Part shown: positions 1 to 7,884 of the stretch, piece after piece | Layout: the number at the start of each line of letters is the position of its first letter | Position numbering within the stretch: the first letter of the stretch is position 1 | From: Halorhabdus tiamatea SARL4B | GTDB lineage: Archaea; Halobacteriota; Halobacteria; Halobacteriales; Haloarculaceae | Assembly (NCBI RefSeq): GCF_000470655.1 | Contig: NC_021921.1 | Span: forward strand, 1,550,001-1,614,000 | DNA length: 64,000 nucleotides | Direction: 5' to 3' | Translations under genes and position numbers: made by a program | The notes under the pieces: model-generated | The model's database searches: none | What the model saw: the letters and a program-made list of their open reading frames with translations, nothing else | Told to the model about the DNA's origin: nothing

Positions 1-452
1 TCCATGCTGTCCTGGCCGAGCAGGCCGGTCGCGCCGGCGAAGGCCCCGAGCAGGGCCGTGTTCATGATCGGGCGACCGAGGTGTTCTAAGGCGATCTCGG
101 TCGCGTCGACCGTGACGACCTCGGCCTCGGTCTCGAGATCGAGGTCGCCGGGATCGGCGTCGGTGTTGACCAGCACGAGGCCGTCCTCGTTGAGCCCGTC
201 GGTGACGTCGACGTACTCGAGGAGGCTCGTGTCCTGGACGATGACGAAGTCGGGCTCGTCGACCTGGCTGCGATCCGTGATCTTCTCCTCGTCAAAGCGC
301 GCGAACGCCTCGACGGGCGCGCCCCGTCGCTCGACGCCGAACGCCGGAAACGCCTGTGCCCACGTCCCTTCTTCGTGTGCTGCCTGTGCCAGTAGCTGTG
401 CCAGCGTGACCGAACCCTGGCCGCCACGACCGTGAATGCGTATTTCTTCCAT
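1..452 (-). CDS. porG: 2-oxoacid (pyruvate) : ferredoxin oxidoreductase, gamma subunit, partial
   Basis: Gamma subunit of a pyruvate/2-oxoacid:ferredoxin oxidoreductase, which oxidatively decarboxylates 2-oxoacids to acyl-CoA and reduces ferredoxin in the cytoplasm. The first 150 residues are present and the C-terminus runs off the left edge. The N-terminus [13 protein letters not shown] (glycine-rich motif at residues 8-13), followed by the motif [14 protein letters not shown], is the hallmark of the PorC/PorG family. The start is the ATG at 452. Haloarchaeal PFORs usually have the gamma domain fused to the alpha chain, so a free gamma subunit points to the multi-subunit form; the delta, alpha and beta genes would lie to the left. 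The upstream AT-rich DNA (553-600) is the likely promoter. An indolepyruvate or 2-oxoisovalerate enzyme remains possible, because substrate is set by other subunits. Confidence 0.85.
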   Translation of the reverse strand, partial: MEEIRIHGRGGQGSVTLAQLLAQAAHEEGTWAQAFPAFGVERRGAPVEAFARFDEEKITDRSQVDEPDFVIVQDTSLLEYVDVTDGLNEDGLVLVNTDADPGDLDLETEAEVVTVDATEIALEHLGRPIMNTALLGAFAGATGLLGQDSM

Positions 453-552
453 TGTGATCACCGTGATAGAGTGAAACCGAGCGTGCGATGGTGGGCTCCT
501 GGCTGATCCCGTCCGCCGTGTCGTCGCACGTCGTCGGTCATCGGAGACTCCA

Positions 553-600
553 CCTACTACACTGTATGTAATACATTATAACTAAAGTATACCCCCAAAA
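553..600 (-). promoter_or_regulatory. Putative promoter/operator upstream of porG
   Basis: A short AT-rich island in GC-rich DNA with TATA-like elements on the minus strand. It includes an inverted repeat TGTAT-GTA-ATACA at 563-575 (5-bp perfect arms, 3-nt centre). It lies about 110 nt upstream of the porG start, which would leave an untranslated leader. The rest of 453-747 is AT-rich 3' flank of the HAD gene, and I see no gene in it. Confidence 0.4.
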
Positions 601-747
601 TTCGGGGTGTTTAAGGGCAGTACGTCCAGTTTTTCACGATTTACCCCGAACGTATGTAAGGGAACCGATTGTTCTAAATTATCTTTTGTTATAATTAAGC
701 GACAGCTACGGGGCGGACTTCCGGGGTTGTGGAATCGGAACTGTCTC

Positions 748-1422
748 TCAGGCCCCGCCGCTCGCAAGCGCTTGCAGGTCTCGGAGCGACTCGACGACGT
801 GTGTCGGGTCACCCTCGCCGGCGGGTCGATCGCCGTCCCGGACCAGCAGCGCCGAGTCTGCACCGCATCGATCGGCCGTCTCGACGTCCGAGAGCCGGTC
901 GCCGACGAAGAGCGTCTCGGCCGGTTCGACCCCGAGTTTGTCGAGGGTCGACTCCAGGTAGTGGGGATCGGGCTTCATTCGATCGTAGCCGGCGAGCGTG
1001 GGCGTTCGGCCGCGGACGGCCCCAAAGGCCTCGCCCCAGTCGAAGTGCTCGCGGACGAACCGGACGGTGCCGTGGCGGTTGTTGCTCACGATTCCCAGCG
1101 TCGCGCTCTCGGCCAGCCGTGCGAGGACCTCGACGTCCTCGAAGGGTTCGCGCTCGCCGGCCGTGATCCGCTCGTTCTCGAGGACTGTCGAGGCGTGTTC
1201 GCGATAGCCCCAGAACGCCTCCGGTGGAAGTCCGTGCTGGTCACAGAACTGCCGGACTTCGCCGGTATCGTCCGGGTTGATCAGGTTCTCTGGGACGGCT
1301 TCAACGGTCACGTCGAAGTCAGCGAGTGTCTCCCGGGCGGCTTCACGGTAGACGGCGGGGGCTGTGTGATACCCCGTCAGGAGGACACCGTCCAGGTCGA
1401 AGACGATGGCGTCGTAGGACAC
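748..1422 (-). CDS. HAD-superfamily hydrolase (phosphoglycolate phosphatase-like)
   Basis: Predicted cytoplasmic phosphatase of the haloacid dehalogenase superfamily, 224 residues. Motif I is DLDGV with nucleophile D9 and acid/base D11; motif II is S113-N114; motif III is K150 in MKPDP; motif IV is G174-D175 with D179. A cap domain fits between motifs I and II, as in phosphoglycolate phosphatases and related sugar-phosphate phosphatases. The start is GTG at 1422, chosen because GGAGG lies just upstream and the residues before it look non-coding. The open frame continues to 1608 but lacks a second credible start. The substrate cannot be read from the sequence. Confidence 0.85.
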   Translation of the reverse strand: MSYDAIVFDLDGVLLTGYHTAPAVYREAARETLADFDVTVEAVPENLINPDDTGEVRQFCDQHGLPPEAFWGYREHASTVLENERITAGEREPFEDVEVLARLAESATLGIVSNNRHGTVRFVREHFDWGEAFGAVRGRTPTLAGYDRMKPDPHYLESTLDKLGVEPAETLFVGDRLSDVETADRCGADSALLVRDGDRPAGEGDPTHVVESLRDLQALASGGA

Positions 1423-1620
1423 GGATACCCCTCCTTCGGGCAACTCCCAGGTAGCTGTTGTGATTGCGGACCGGAGAGCCATGCTCGTGGGGCCGACACG
1501 ACACCGTTCGCTACTGGCGAACAGTACCCCCGAGCCCCCAGCGATTCGACACGGCGGGGACCAGAACGTGCGCACGACGCCCCGACGAACGCCTCGCGTG
1601 ACGACCACTCACCGCGCCGA

Positions 1621-1707
1621 TCAGTCCGACGACGGGTCAGAATCGTCGTCGTCGAGTCCGAGTGCCGACTTGACCCTGTCTATGATCCCCGTGTCTGACA
1701 TAGACAT
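1621..1707 (-). CDS. Small acidic protein, 28 aa (hypothetical)
   Basis: A 28-codon open frame, ATG at 1707 or a second ATG at 1701, encoding MSMSDTGIIDRVKSALGLDD and ending in a run of Asp/Ser. The first half could form an amphipathic helix (IIDRVKSALGL) and the tail is very acidic, as expected of a haloarchaeal protein. A TATA-like AATAATAAG lies about 30 nt upstream, which fits a leaderless transcript. It precedes the HAD gene by about 200 nt. No function is recognised. It could instead be a leader segment of the HAD transcript. Confidence 0.45.
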   Translation of the reverse strand: MSMSDTGIIDRVKSALGLDDDDSDPSSD

Positions 1708-1859
1708 CCGTGGAGTATTTTACACCAGTTACTTATTATTTTCGTACACGACGAACTTCCGAGAGGTGTCGGGGGCGATCCGGCGACGGTCTTCGTTTCG
1801 TCAGCACGTCCCGCCGTTTCGAAGCAATACTGTCGCTGGCGTTCGCGCTATCGCCTTGC

Positions 1860-2813
1860 TCAGGACAGCAGGTCGACGATCGCGTCGTAGGCGGGCTTGC
1901 GGTCGTAACTGTCGTCCAGCAGGAGCGGGTCCTCGGTCAGCGTGTCGTCGAAGTGCGGGATCCAGGAGTGCTGGTCGGACACACCCCAGGCGACGATGGT
2001 GTCACAGCCGGCCTCGTTGGCCTTTTCGACGATCTCGCGGTAGTAGTCGGCCTGGACCGTCAGGTGGTCCTCTGGCGGGTCCTCAGCCGTGTAGGCGACG
2101 TCCATCTCGGTGATCTCGACCGCCAGGCCGAGGTCTTTGAAGCGCTCGATGTTCTCGGCGACCGAGTCGGGATCGACGGGGTCGTGCAGCGCGTGCAGCT
2201 GGAGGCCGACGCCGTCGATGGGGACGCCACGGTCGAGCATGCCCGAGACCAGCTCGTAGATCTCGTCGGACTTGTCGTTGATCCCGTCCGCGCCGTAGTC
2301 GTTGTAGAAGAGATCGGCTTCGGGGGCAGACTGATGGGCCCACCCGAAGGCTTTGTCGAGGTACTCCTCGCCGAAGGCCCGAAGCCAGGGCGTCTCGCGA
2401 AGTCCACCGTCGTCGGCGACGGCCTCGTTGACGACGTCCCAGGTGTCGACGTCGCCGGCGTATCGCCCGGCGACCGTGCGGACGTGGTCTTCGAGGAGGC
2501 GACGGAGTTCCCGGTCGGTGTACTGGAAGGGGACCAGCCACTCCGGCAGCTGGTTGTGCCAGACGAGCGTGTGCCCGCGGAAGTACATGTCGTGTTCGCG
2601 GGCGAACTCGGCGATCAGGTCGCCGTCCTCGAAGTCGTAGGTGTGTTCGTCGGGCCGCAGCGGCCCTATCTTCATGGCGTTCTCGGCCGTGACTGCGTTG
2701 TACTCCCGCAACGCGTCCCGGTACTGGAAGTCCTCCCGGATCGGGTCGGCTGCCGCCGCCGCGCCGATTCGAATGTCGTTGTCGTCTGCCACGTCTCGCA
2801 GGGTCGGTGCCAT
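1860..2813 (-). CDS. Endo-1,4-beta-xylanase, glycoside hydrolase family 10
   Basis: GH10 xylanase of 317 residues that hydrolyses internal beta-1,4 bonds of xylan or xylo-oligosaccharides. The (beta/alpha)8 barrel signatures are in order: GHTLVWHNQLPEW near residue 80, WDVVNEAV with acid/base E130, and EITEMDV with nucleophile E236. There is no Sec or Tat signal peptide and no binding module, so the enzyme should be cytoplasmic and act on imported oligosaccharides; most GH10 enzymes are secreted. The start at 2813 is a short distance downstream of a clear TATA box. It stands alone, with no xylose-pathway gene beside it. Confidence 0.92.
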   Translation of the reverse strand: MAPTLRDVADDNDIRIGAAAAADPIREDFQYRDALREYNAVTAENAMKIGPLRPDEHTYDFEDGDLIAEFAREHDMYFRGHTLVWHNQLPEWLVPFQYTDRELRRLLEDHVRTVAGRYAGDVDTWDVVNEAVADDGGLRETPWLRAFGEEYLDKAFGWAHQSAPEADLFYNDYGADGINDKSDEIYELVSGMLDRGVPIDGVGLQLHALHDPVDPDSVAENIERFKDLGLAVEITEMDVAYTAEDPPEDHLTVQADYYREIVEKANEAGCDTIVAWGVSDQHSWIPHFDDTLTEDPLLLDDSYDRKPAYDAIVDLLS

Positions 2814-2835
2814 ATCCGGAGCGTCGATCGTTCGC

Positions 2836-2858
2836 AGTATAAATGTGAGGATTTATAT
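2836..2858 (-). promoter_or_regulatory. Palindromic TATA element upstream of the xylanase
   Basis: TATAAAT (2838-2844) and ATTTATA (2851-2857) form a perfect 7-bp inverted repeat around a 6-nt spacer. The arm nearer the gene is centred about 28 nt upstream of the ATG, the right distance for a leaderless haloarchaeal promoter. The symmetry could allow initiation in both directions or serve as a repressor site; this is inference. Confidence 0.5.
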
Positions 2859-2909
2859 CTTCCAAAGTTGGTCCCCACCGGCACGACCGTCGTCTCTCTT
2901 CTCGGACGT

Positions 2910-3371
2910 TTACGGCGCGTAGGTACCTTCGAGGGTCGCCTCGTCGAGGACGTGGCCCTCGGTGGCGGCTTCGAAGTCGTCCTTCGTCGTCCCTGGCCCC
3001 AGCGACAGCGTCGTGTCCAGCGCGTACGCGACAAACCGGTACGTGTGACGGCCGTCCGGCGGGTTCGGGCCGCCGTAGCCGGGCTCGCCGAAGTCGTTGC
3101 GGCCCTCGGTGGCCTCTGTCTCGGTTGCGTCGTAGCCTTCGGGGATGGTCCCGACGTCGGCTGGGACGTTCCAGACGAGCCAGTGGTCCCAGATCTTCCC
3201 GGCGGGTTCGAGCGCGTCGGGGTCGTCCATCACGACCGCGAGTGACGCCGCGTCTTCGGGAACGCCCGCAACTGACAGCGGCGGATTGACGTTTCGTTCC
3301 GTGTAGCCGTACTCTCTCGGAATCGGTGCGCCGTCGTCGAACGCGGGGCTGGTGAGCGTGAACGCGACCAT
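2910..3371 (-). CDS. PEBP / YbhB-YbcL family (Raf kinase inhibitor-like) protein
   Basis: A 153-residue single-domain protein of the phosphatidylethanolamine-binding family. Ligand-pocket residues are visible: D49-D50-P-D52 in VVMDDPDA, WDHWLVWN with H63, and GPNPPDGRHTYRF. Bacterial and archaeal YbhB proteins have this fold and an anion-binding pocket, but their physiological role is poorly defined. The start at 3371 is preceded by GGAGG six nucleotides upstream; the open frame extends to 3410 without a better start. It is divergent from pyruvate kinase across 330 bp. Confidence 0.88.
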   Translation of the reverse strand: MVAFTLTSPAFDDGAPIPREYGYTERNVNPPLSVAGVPEDAASLAVVMDDPDALEPAGKIWDHWLVWNVPADVGTIPEGYDATETEATEGRNDFGEPGYGGPNPPDGRHTYRFVAYALDTTLSLGPGTTKDDFEAATEGHVLDEATLEGTYAP

Positions 3372-3466
3372 TGATTTCCTCCGGATTTGATCCCGACCGA
3401 ACCGTCGCACCCGTCCCCCAATAAACCAACCGCCTGGACTACATGTTTGTCGGGATGGATACTGAC

Positions 3467-3490
3467 CTGGCCCAGCTATGTTTGGGCCAG
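3467..3490. repeat. Inverted repeat in the PEBP/pyk divergent region
   Basis: CTGGCCCA (3467-3474) and TGGGCCAG (3483-3490) are perfect 8-bp arms with an 8-nt loop, followed by CCCTCTTTT. It lies between two divergent genes, so it is more likely an operator or structured leader than a terminator. The rest of 3372-3702 is AT-rich promoter DNA; I see no gene in it. Confidence 0.4.
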
Positions 3491-3702
3491 CCCTCTTTTG
3501 CCCACGTGGGAATGTTTTGTATCTGTATTCTTACTATTCTTCGGTGCAGTTGCGGTGTGTGGTCACATATCACGGCTCCTTGTGGTAATTATTGCCGTAT
3601 CAGATCGCTCTGATAAGTTTCATATCCCTGGGGGACAGAGTTCCCTAGACATGGCGGGCCCCGCGAGTCGACGGTGGCCGTCACCCCCGGAGGGACTAAC
3701 AA

Positions 3703-5451
3703 ATGCGCAACGCCAAGATCGTCTGTACGCTCGGACCTGCATCGGAGACAAAAGAGGACATCAGAGCACTGGCCGAGGCCGGGATGTCGGTCGCCCGACT
3801 CAACGCCAGCCACGGCTCGCCCGAACACCGGCGCACGATGATCGACCGCATCCGCGAGGTCGACGCCGAGATGGACAAGTCACTCGCGGTCATGCACGAC
3901 ATCCCCGGGCCGGAGGTCCGGACGGCACCGATACGCGAGCCGATCGAACTCGAGGCCGATACCACGGTCCGATTTTATAAAGGCGACGACGCCACGCCCG
4001 AGGACGTCGGACTCTCGGTCGACATTTCGGTCGTCGAACCGGGCGACAGCGTCCTGCTCGACGACGGTCGCATCGAGACCACCGTCGAGAAGGTCGAGGA
4101 CGGCGACGTCTACGCCCACGTCGAGAACGGCGGGGAACTCGGCGCGCGCAAGGGCGTCAACGTCCCCGGCGTCGAACTCGGGCTGCCGTTCCCGACCGAG
4201 CAGGACCGGACGGAACTCGAGGTCGCCGCAGAGAAGGAGGTCGACCTCGTCGCGGCGAGTTTCGTCCGCGACGGCGACGACGTCCGCAAGATCGAGGACT
4301 TCCTCGCCGAGGAGGGGACCGAAGTCCCCGTCGTCTCGAAGGTCGAGCGCAAGGGCGCTGTCGATAACCTAGACAGCATCATCGAGGCGTCCTACGGCGT
4401 GATGGTCGCCCGCGGGGACCTCGGTGTCGAACTGCCGCTCCAGGAGGTCCCGCTCTACCAGAAACGCATCATCCGAAAGTGTAACGAGGCAGGCGTGCCG
4501 GTCATCACGGCCACCGAGATGCTCGACTCCATGGAGGAGTCCCGGCGGCCGACGCGGGCGGAGTCTTCCGACGTGGCGAACGCCATCTTCGACGGGACCG
4601 ACGCCGTCATGCTCTCCGGCGAGACGGCCATCGGTGAGCATCCGCCCCGCGTCGTCTCGACGATGGCCGACATCGTCAACGAGGTCGAACAGAGCGCGGA
4701 GTACGCCGAACTCCGCGACCAGCGCATTCCATCGTCCGATCAGACCCGGACGGACGCCCTCGCCCACGCGGCTCGGACGCTCGCCGACGACATCGACGCC
4801 ACTGCGATCGTCGCCGCCAGCGAGTCGGGCTACACCGCCCTCCGGACCGCCAAGTTCCGTCCCGAGGTCCCGATCATCGCCTCGACGCCCAACGAGCGGG
4901 TCCGCAGACAACTCGCGCTCGCGCGTGGCATCTTCCCGACGACGGCTCCCTTTACGACGGAGGGTGCGGACGCGATCGTCCAGAACGCCGTCCAGTCCGC
5001 GCTGAAGACCGGCATCGCCGAGAGCGGCGACACCGTCGTGGTTATCTCCGGGATGATGACCGAACTCGAGGGGACCAGCACCTCGAACATGCTCAAGGTC
5101 CACCTGGCGGCCGAGTCCGTCGCCACCGGCCAGTCCGTCGTCGACGGCCTCGTGACGGGCCCGCTGGTGCGGACCACCGACGGCGACCTCGAGTCGGTCC
5201 CCGAAGGCGCGATTCTGGCGGTTCCCGAGGACTTCGACGGCGAGTTCCTGGGCGACCCCGAAACGCTCGGCGGCATCATCGACGCCCACACCGACCGACG
5301 AGGTCACGCGGTCACCGTCGGCCGTCGCCTCGACATTCCGACGGCGAGTCACATGACCGTTCCCGCGGACATCGAGGACGGCGCGACCGTGACGCTGGAC
5401 GCCGAGCGCGGCGTCCTGTACAAGGGCCAGCTCGGCACCCTGGACGAGTAG
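3703..5451 (+). CDS. pyk: Pyruvate kinase with C-terminal PEP-swivel domain
   Basis: Catalyses PEP + ADP to pyruvate + ATP, the last step of glycolysis. The protein has 582 residues, longer than the usual 470-500. Core motifs: AKIVCTLGPAS near residue 4, MVARGDLGVELP near 234-245 with the metal-binding region, TATEMLDSM, and AIFDGTDAVMLSGETA. After the C-terminal allosteric domain, residues from about 485 to the end match the mobile phosphohistidine domain of PEP-utilising enzymes. That extension is known in some bacilli and in haloarchaea. The start has GGAGG ten nucleotides upstream. It is followed by the ROK sugar kinase, so two glycolytic kinases sit together. Confidence 0.95.
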   Translation: MRNAKIVCTLGPASETKEDIRALAEAGMSVARLNASHGSPEHRRTMIDRIREVDAEMDKSLAVMHDIPGPEVRTAPIREPIELEADTTVRFYKGDDATPEDVGLSVDISVVEPGDSVLLDDGRIETTVEKVEDGDVYAHVENGGELGARKGVNVPGVELGLPFPTEQDRTELEVAAEKEVDLVAASFVRDGDDVRKIEDFLAEEGTEVPVVSKVERKGAVDNLDSIIEASYGVMVARGDLGVELPLQEVPLYQKRIIRKCNEAGVPVITATEMLDSMEESRRPTRAESSDVANAIFDGTDAVMLSGETAIGEHPPRVVSTMADIVNEVEQSAEYAELRDQRIPSSDQTRTDALAHAARTLADDIDATAIVAASESGYTALRTAKFRPEVPIIASTPNERVRRQLALARGIFPTTAPFTTEGADAIVQNAVQSALKTGIAESGDTVVVISGMMTELEGTSTSNMLKVHLAAESVATGQSVVDGLVTGPLVRTTDGDLESVPEGAILAVPEDFDGEFLGDPETLGGIIDAHTDRRGHAVTVGRRLDIPTASHMTVPADIEDGATVTLDAERGVLYKGQLGTLDE

Positions 5452-5602
5452 CGACGGCGCGTTTCGATTCGCTCCCGGTCTGTGGTTTCGGCCGGCCGGC
5501 ACGCTTTTTCGATTGCCCTGTGTCCCTGTCGAGTCCCTCGGCTTCAGTCGCGTCGCTCGAAACGCGTGCAGTTAAGTGGTCCAATGCCATTCGTGGACGT
5601 AT

Positions 5603-6577
5603 ATGGCCGTATACGCAGGTGTCGACCTCGGTGCGACGTACGTCCGTGCCGTCGTCGGTGACGAGACTGGTGAGGAGATCGGACGCGACAAGCGCGAGAC
5701 GCCGCCCGGACCGACGGGTATCGCCGTGACGGAGGCGATCCTCGAGACGCTGCGTGCCGCGTGTGCGAACGCGGACGTCGATCCCACCGATCTCGAGGCT
5801 GTCGGAATCGGGTCGGTCGGACCGCTGGACCTCGCCGAGGGCGTCGTCGAGAACCCGGCGAACCTCCCGGACACGATCGAGACGATTCCACTCGTGGGGC
5901 CGATCGAGAACCTCACCGGCGCGACCGAGGTGCATCTCCACAACGACGCCAACGCCGGCGTGATCGGCGAGCGCTTCTACAGCGACCAGAACCCCGACGA
6001 CATGGCCTATCTCACCATCTCGACAGGGATCGGGGCCGGCGTCTGCGTCGACGGGCACGTCCTCGCCGGCTGGGACGGCAACGCCGGTGAGATCGGTCAC
6101 ATGACCCTCGACCCGGAGGGGACGATGACGTGTGGGTGTGGCCAGGACGGCCACTGGGAGGCCTACGCCTCGGGGAACAACATCCCCCGGTACGCGAGAG
6201 AGTACTACCAGGCCGGCGACTGGGAGACGGACATGCCCGTGATGGACGCTGACTTCGGGGCTCCCGATCTCTTCGAGTACGCCGGTGCAGACGATTTCGC
6301 CGACGCCTTCATCGACCGCCTGGCGACGTTCAACGCGATGGGCGTCGCCAACATCGTCCAGGCGTACGCGCCGCTGGTGATCTACGTCGGTGGCGCAGTC
6401 GCCGAAAACAACCCCGAACTCGTCGTCGGGAAGATCCGCGAACGCCTCCCCGAGATGGTTTTCGGTAACATTCCGGAGCTCGAGATCACGACACTCGGCG
6501 ACGACGTCGTGGTCAAAGGTGCACTCGCGAGTGCCCTCACACAGGGCACGGGCGACCGCGAGAAGCTCCGGGAGTGA
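5603..6577 (+). CDS. ROK-family sugar kinase (probable glucokinase)
   Basis: ATP-dependent sugar kinase of the ROK family, 324 residues. The phosphate-binding motif VDLGAT is at 7-12. The catalytic aspartate is D115 in HNDANAG, with sugar contacts E163 and H166 in GEIGHM. The ROK zinc loop reads CGCGQDGHWE (177-186): the third cysteine of the usual C-x-C-G-x2-G-C motif is replaced by H184, so zinc may be held by Cys2His2. The start is ATG 5603, since upstream residues in the frame look non-coding. Its position after pyruvate kinase supports a glycolytic role, although haloarchaea often degrade glucose by a semi-phosphorylated route. Fructokinase or another hexokinase specificity is possible. 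Confidence 0.85.
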   Translation: MAVYAGVDLGATYVRAVVGDETGEEIGRDKRETPPGPTGIAVTEAILETLRAACANADVDPTDLEAVGIGSVGPLDLAEGVVENPANLPDTIETIPLVGPIENLTGATEVHLHNDANAGVIGERFYSDQNPDDMAYLTISTGIGAGVCVDGHVLAGWDGNAGEIGHMTLDPEGTMTCGCGQDGHWEAYASGNNIPRYAREYYQAGDWETDMPVMDADFGAPDLFEYAGADDFADAFIDRLATFNAMGVANIVQAYAPLVIYVGGAVAENNPELVVGKIRERLPEMVFGNIPELEITTLGDDVVVKGALASALTQGTGDREKLRE

Positions 6578-6634
6578 GGGGCTTAGGACTCGTCGAGCAG
6601 CGGGGAGAGCGCGAGACGCCCGCCGCGACGATCA

Positions 6635-7807
6635 CTAGCTCGCTGACTGGATATCGTACAGCTCCCGGAACACGAGCGTCGGAAACTGTGGTTCGAGGCG
6701 GCTCGGCGGGCGACCGTGGCCGGTCGTCTGTTCGGCGGTGACGCGATCGAAGACACCGGCGTCTGCGAGTTCGTAGAGGATTCGCTTGACGGTCCCGACC
6801 GAGAGGTCGACCCACTTCGAGTCTGCGATCGCCTCCGTGGTCGTGGTGACGGAGGATCGTCGATCGTCGTCGAGTTCCAGAAACGCCCGCAACACACGCT
6901 GTCGGTTCGACGGGAGTGCCAGAACGACGCCGAGCGACGTGCCGTCCCGAGGGACGGCGTCGATGCCCGCCGCGACGTCGTCATCTCGGATCTCCTGGAC
7001 GCCGTCGTCGTCTGCGATGACTGCCGCACTGAACAGCGCTGCGAGCGCGTCGTGTGCGTTCCCACCCGCCCAGGCGGCGATCCGCCGGGTTTGATCGTAC
7101 GCGAGGGCGTCCTGTGCGAGTCCGGACGAGCCGCGGGTCATCAGGACGTCGATCAACACCTGCTGGCCGTATCCGGGTATCTCGATCTCGGCGACGTCCC
7201 CCACTTCGTCGACGTCGCTCGGCGGGGTCCGACCGACCAGCACGGTCGAGAGCGTCCCGTCCAGTGCCTCCAGCGACGAGCGGACGGCCGCCGGCGAGAA
7301 CTCGAATTCCTCGGCGTGATCCACCGCGATCACGGTCCCGACAGGTTCGGCAAGCGCCGACCGGAGTCGCGAGGTGAGCTCATCGGTACTGATTCCCCGC
7401 GTGGGCGCGTCTGCGTCGGTCAGGCCGTCGAGGACGCGACGATACAGCTGGAACTCGCTGTCGACCTCACGACCGTTCACGTAGACGAACTGCGGGAGCT
7501 CGACGCTCTGGGCTCGCGTCGTCGTCTGAATGGCCGTCTGTGGCTGGGTCGCCGGCGTCTCCAGTCGGGAAAACACCGCAGTGAGGACGGCCGATTTGCC
7601 GCTGCCTGGTGGCCCCCAGACGTAGACGTCCGACGGGAGTGACCCGTCGAAGGCGGGATCGAGATGGTCGAGGACGCGTTCGACGATCGGACCGCGGCCG
7701 ATCGGCTCGGCGACGTGAGCGGCTGGGTTGAGGCGGTCGTAGTCGAGGACGAGCGCCTGGCTCGCCCCGCGCCGTCGGCGCCGTCTGATCCGTGTATCGA
7801 TGTCCAT
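6635..7807 (-). CDS. Cdc6/Orc1-like AAA+ ATPase with C-terminal winged helix
   Basis: A 390-residue AAA+ protein. Walker A is GPPGSGKS (65-72) and Walker B is VIAVDH with D163. The C-terminal third looks like a winged helix (SVGTVKRILYELADAGVF), the arrangement of archaeal Orc1/Cdc6 initiators. The N-terminus carries a basic stretch (RIRRRRRRGAS). The start at 7807 is preferred because longer frames run into other genes. There is no origin-like repeat region beside it and it sits among metabolic genes, so it may be one of the paralogous Cdc6-related ATPases of haloarchaea that are not replication initiators. Its role is unknown. Confidence 0.7.
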   Translation of the reverse strand: MDIDTRIRRRRRRGASQALVLDYDRLNPAAHVAEPIGRGPIVERVLDHLDPAFDGSLPSDVYVWGPPGSGKSAVLTAVFSRLETPATQPQTAIQTTTRAQSVELPQFVYVNGREVDSEFQLYRRVLDGLTDADAPTRGISTDELTSRLRSALAEPVGTVIAVDHAEEFEFSPAAVRSSLEALDGTLSTVLVGRTPPSDVDEVGDVAEIEIPGYGQQVLIDVLMTRGSSGLAQDALAYDQTRRIAAWAGGNAHDALAALFSAAVIADDDGVQEIRDDDVAAGIDAVPRDGTSLGVVLALPSNRQRVLRAFLELDDDRRSSVTTTTEAIADSKWVDLSVGTVKRILYELADAGVFDRVTAEQTTGHGRPPSRLEPQFPTLVFRELYDIQSAS

Positions 7808-7884
7808 AGCTCGGTACGCCGTTTCCGTACCGTTTCGGACCCCCGATAAAAACCGCTCCGGTTTGACGGGCGACCGAAACGCGT

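Noticed and set aside
607-1698. 363-codon plus-strand frame over the HAD gene
   Set aside because: The minus strand carries all four HAD motifs and a ribosome site. The plus-strand peptide has no recognisable domain.
6635-7884. Replication origin next to the Cdc6-like gene
   Set aside because: The flanks are only 57 and 77 bp, with no repeats or AT-rich unwinding region.
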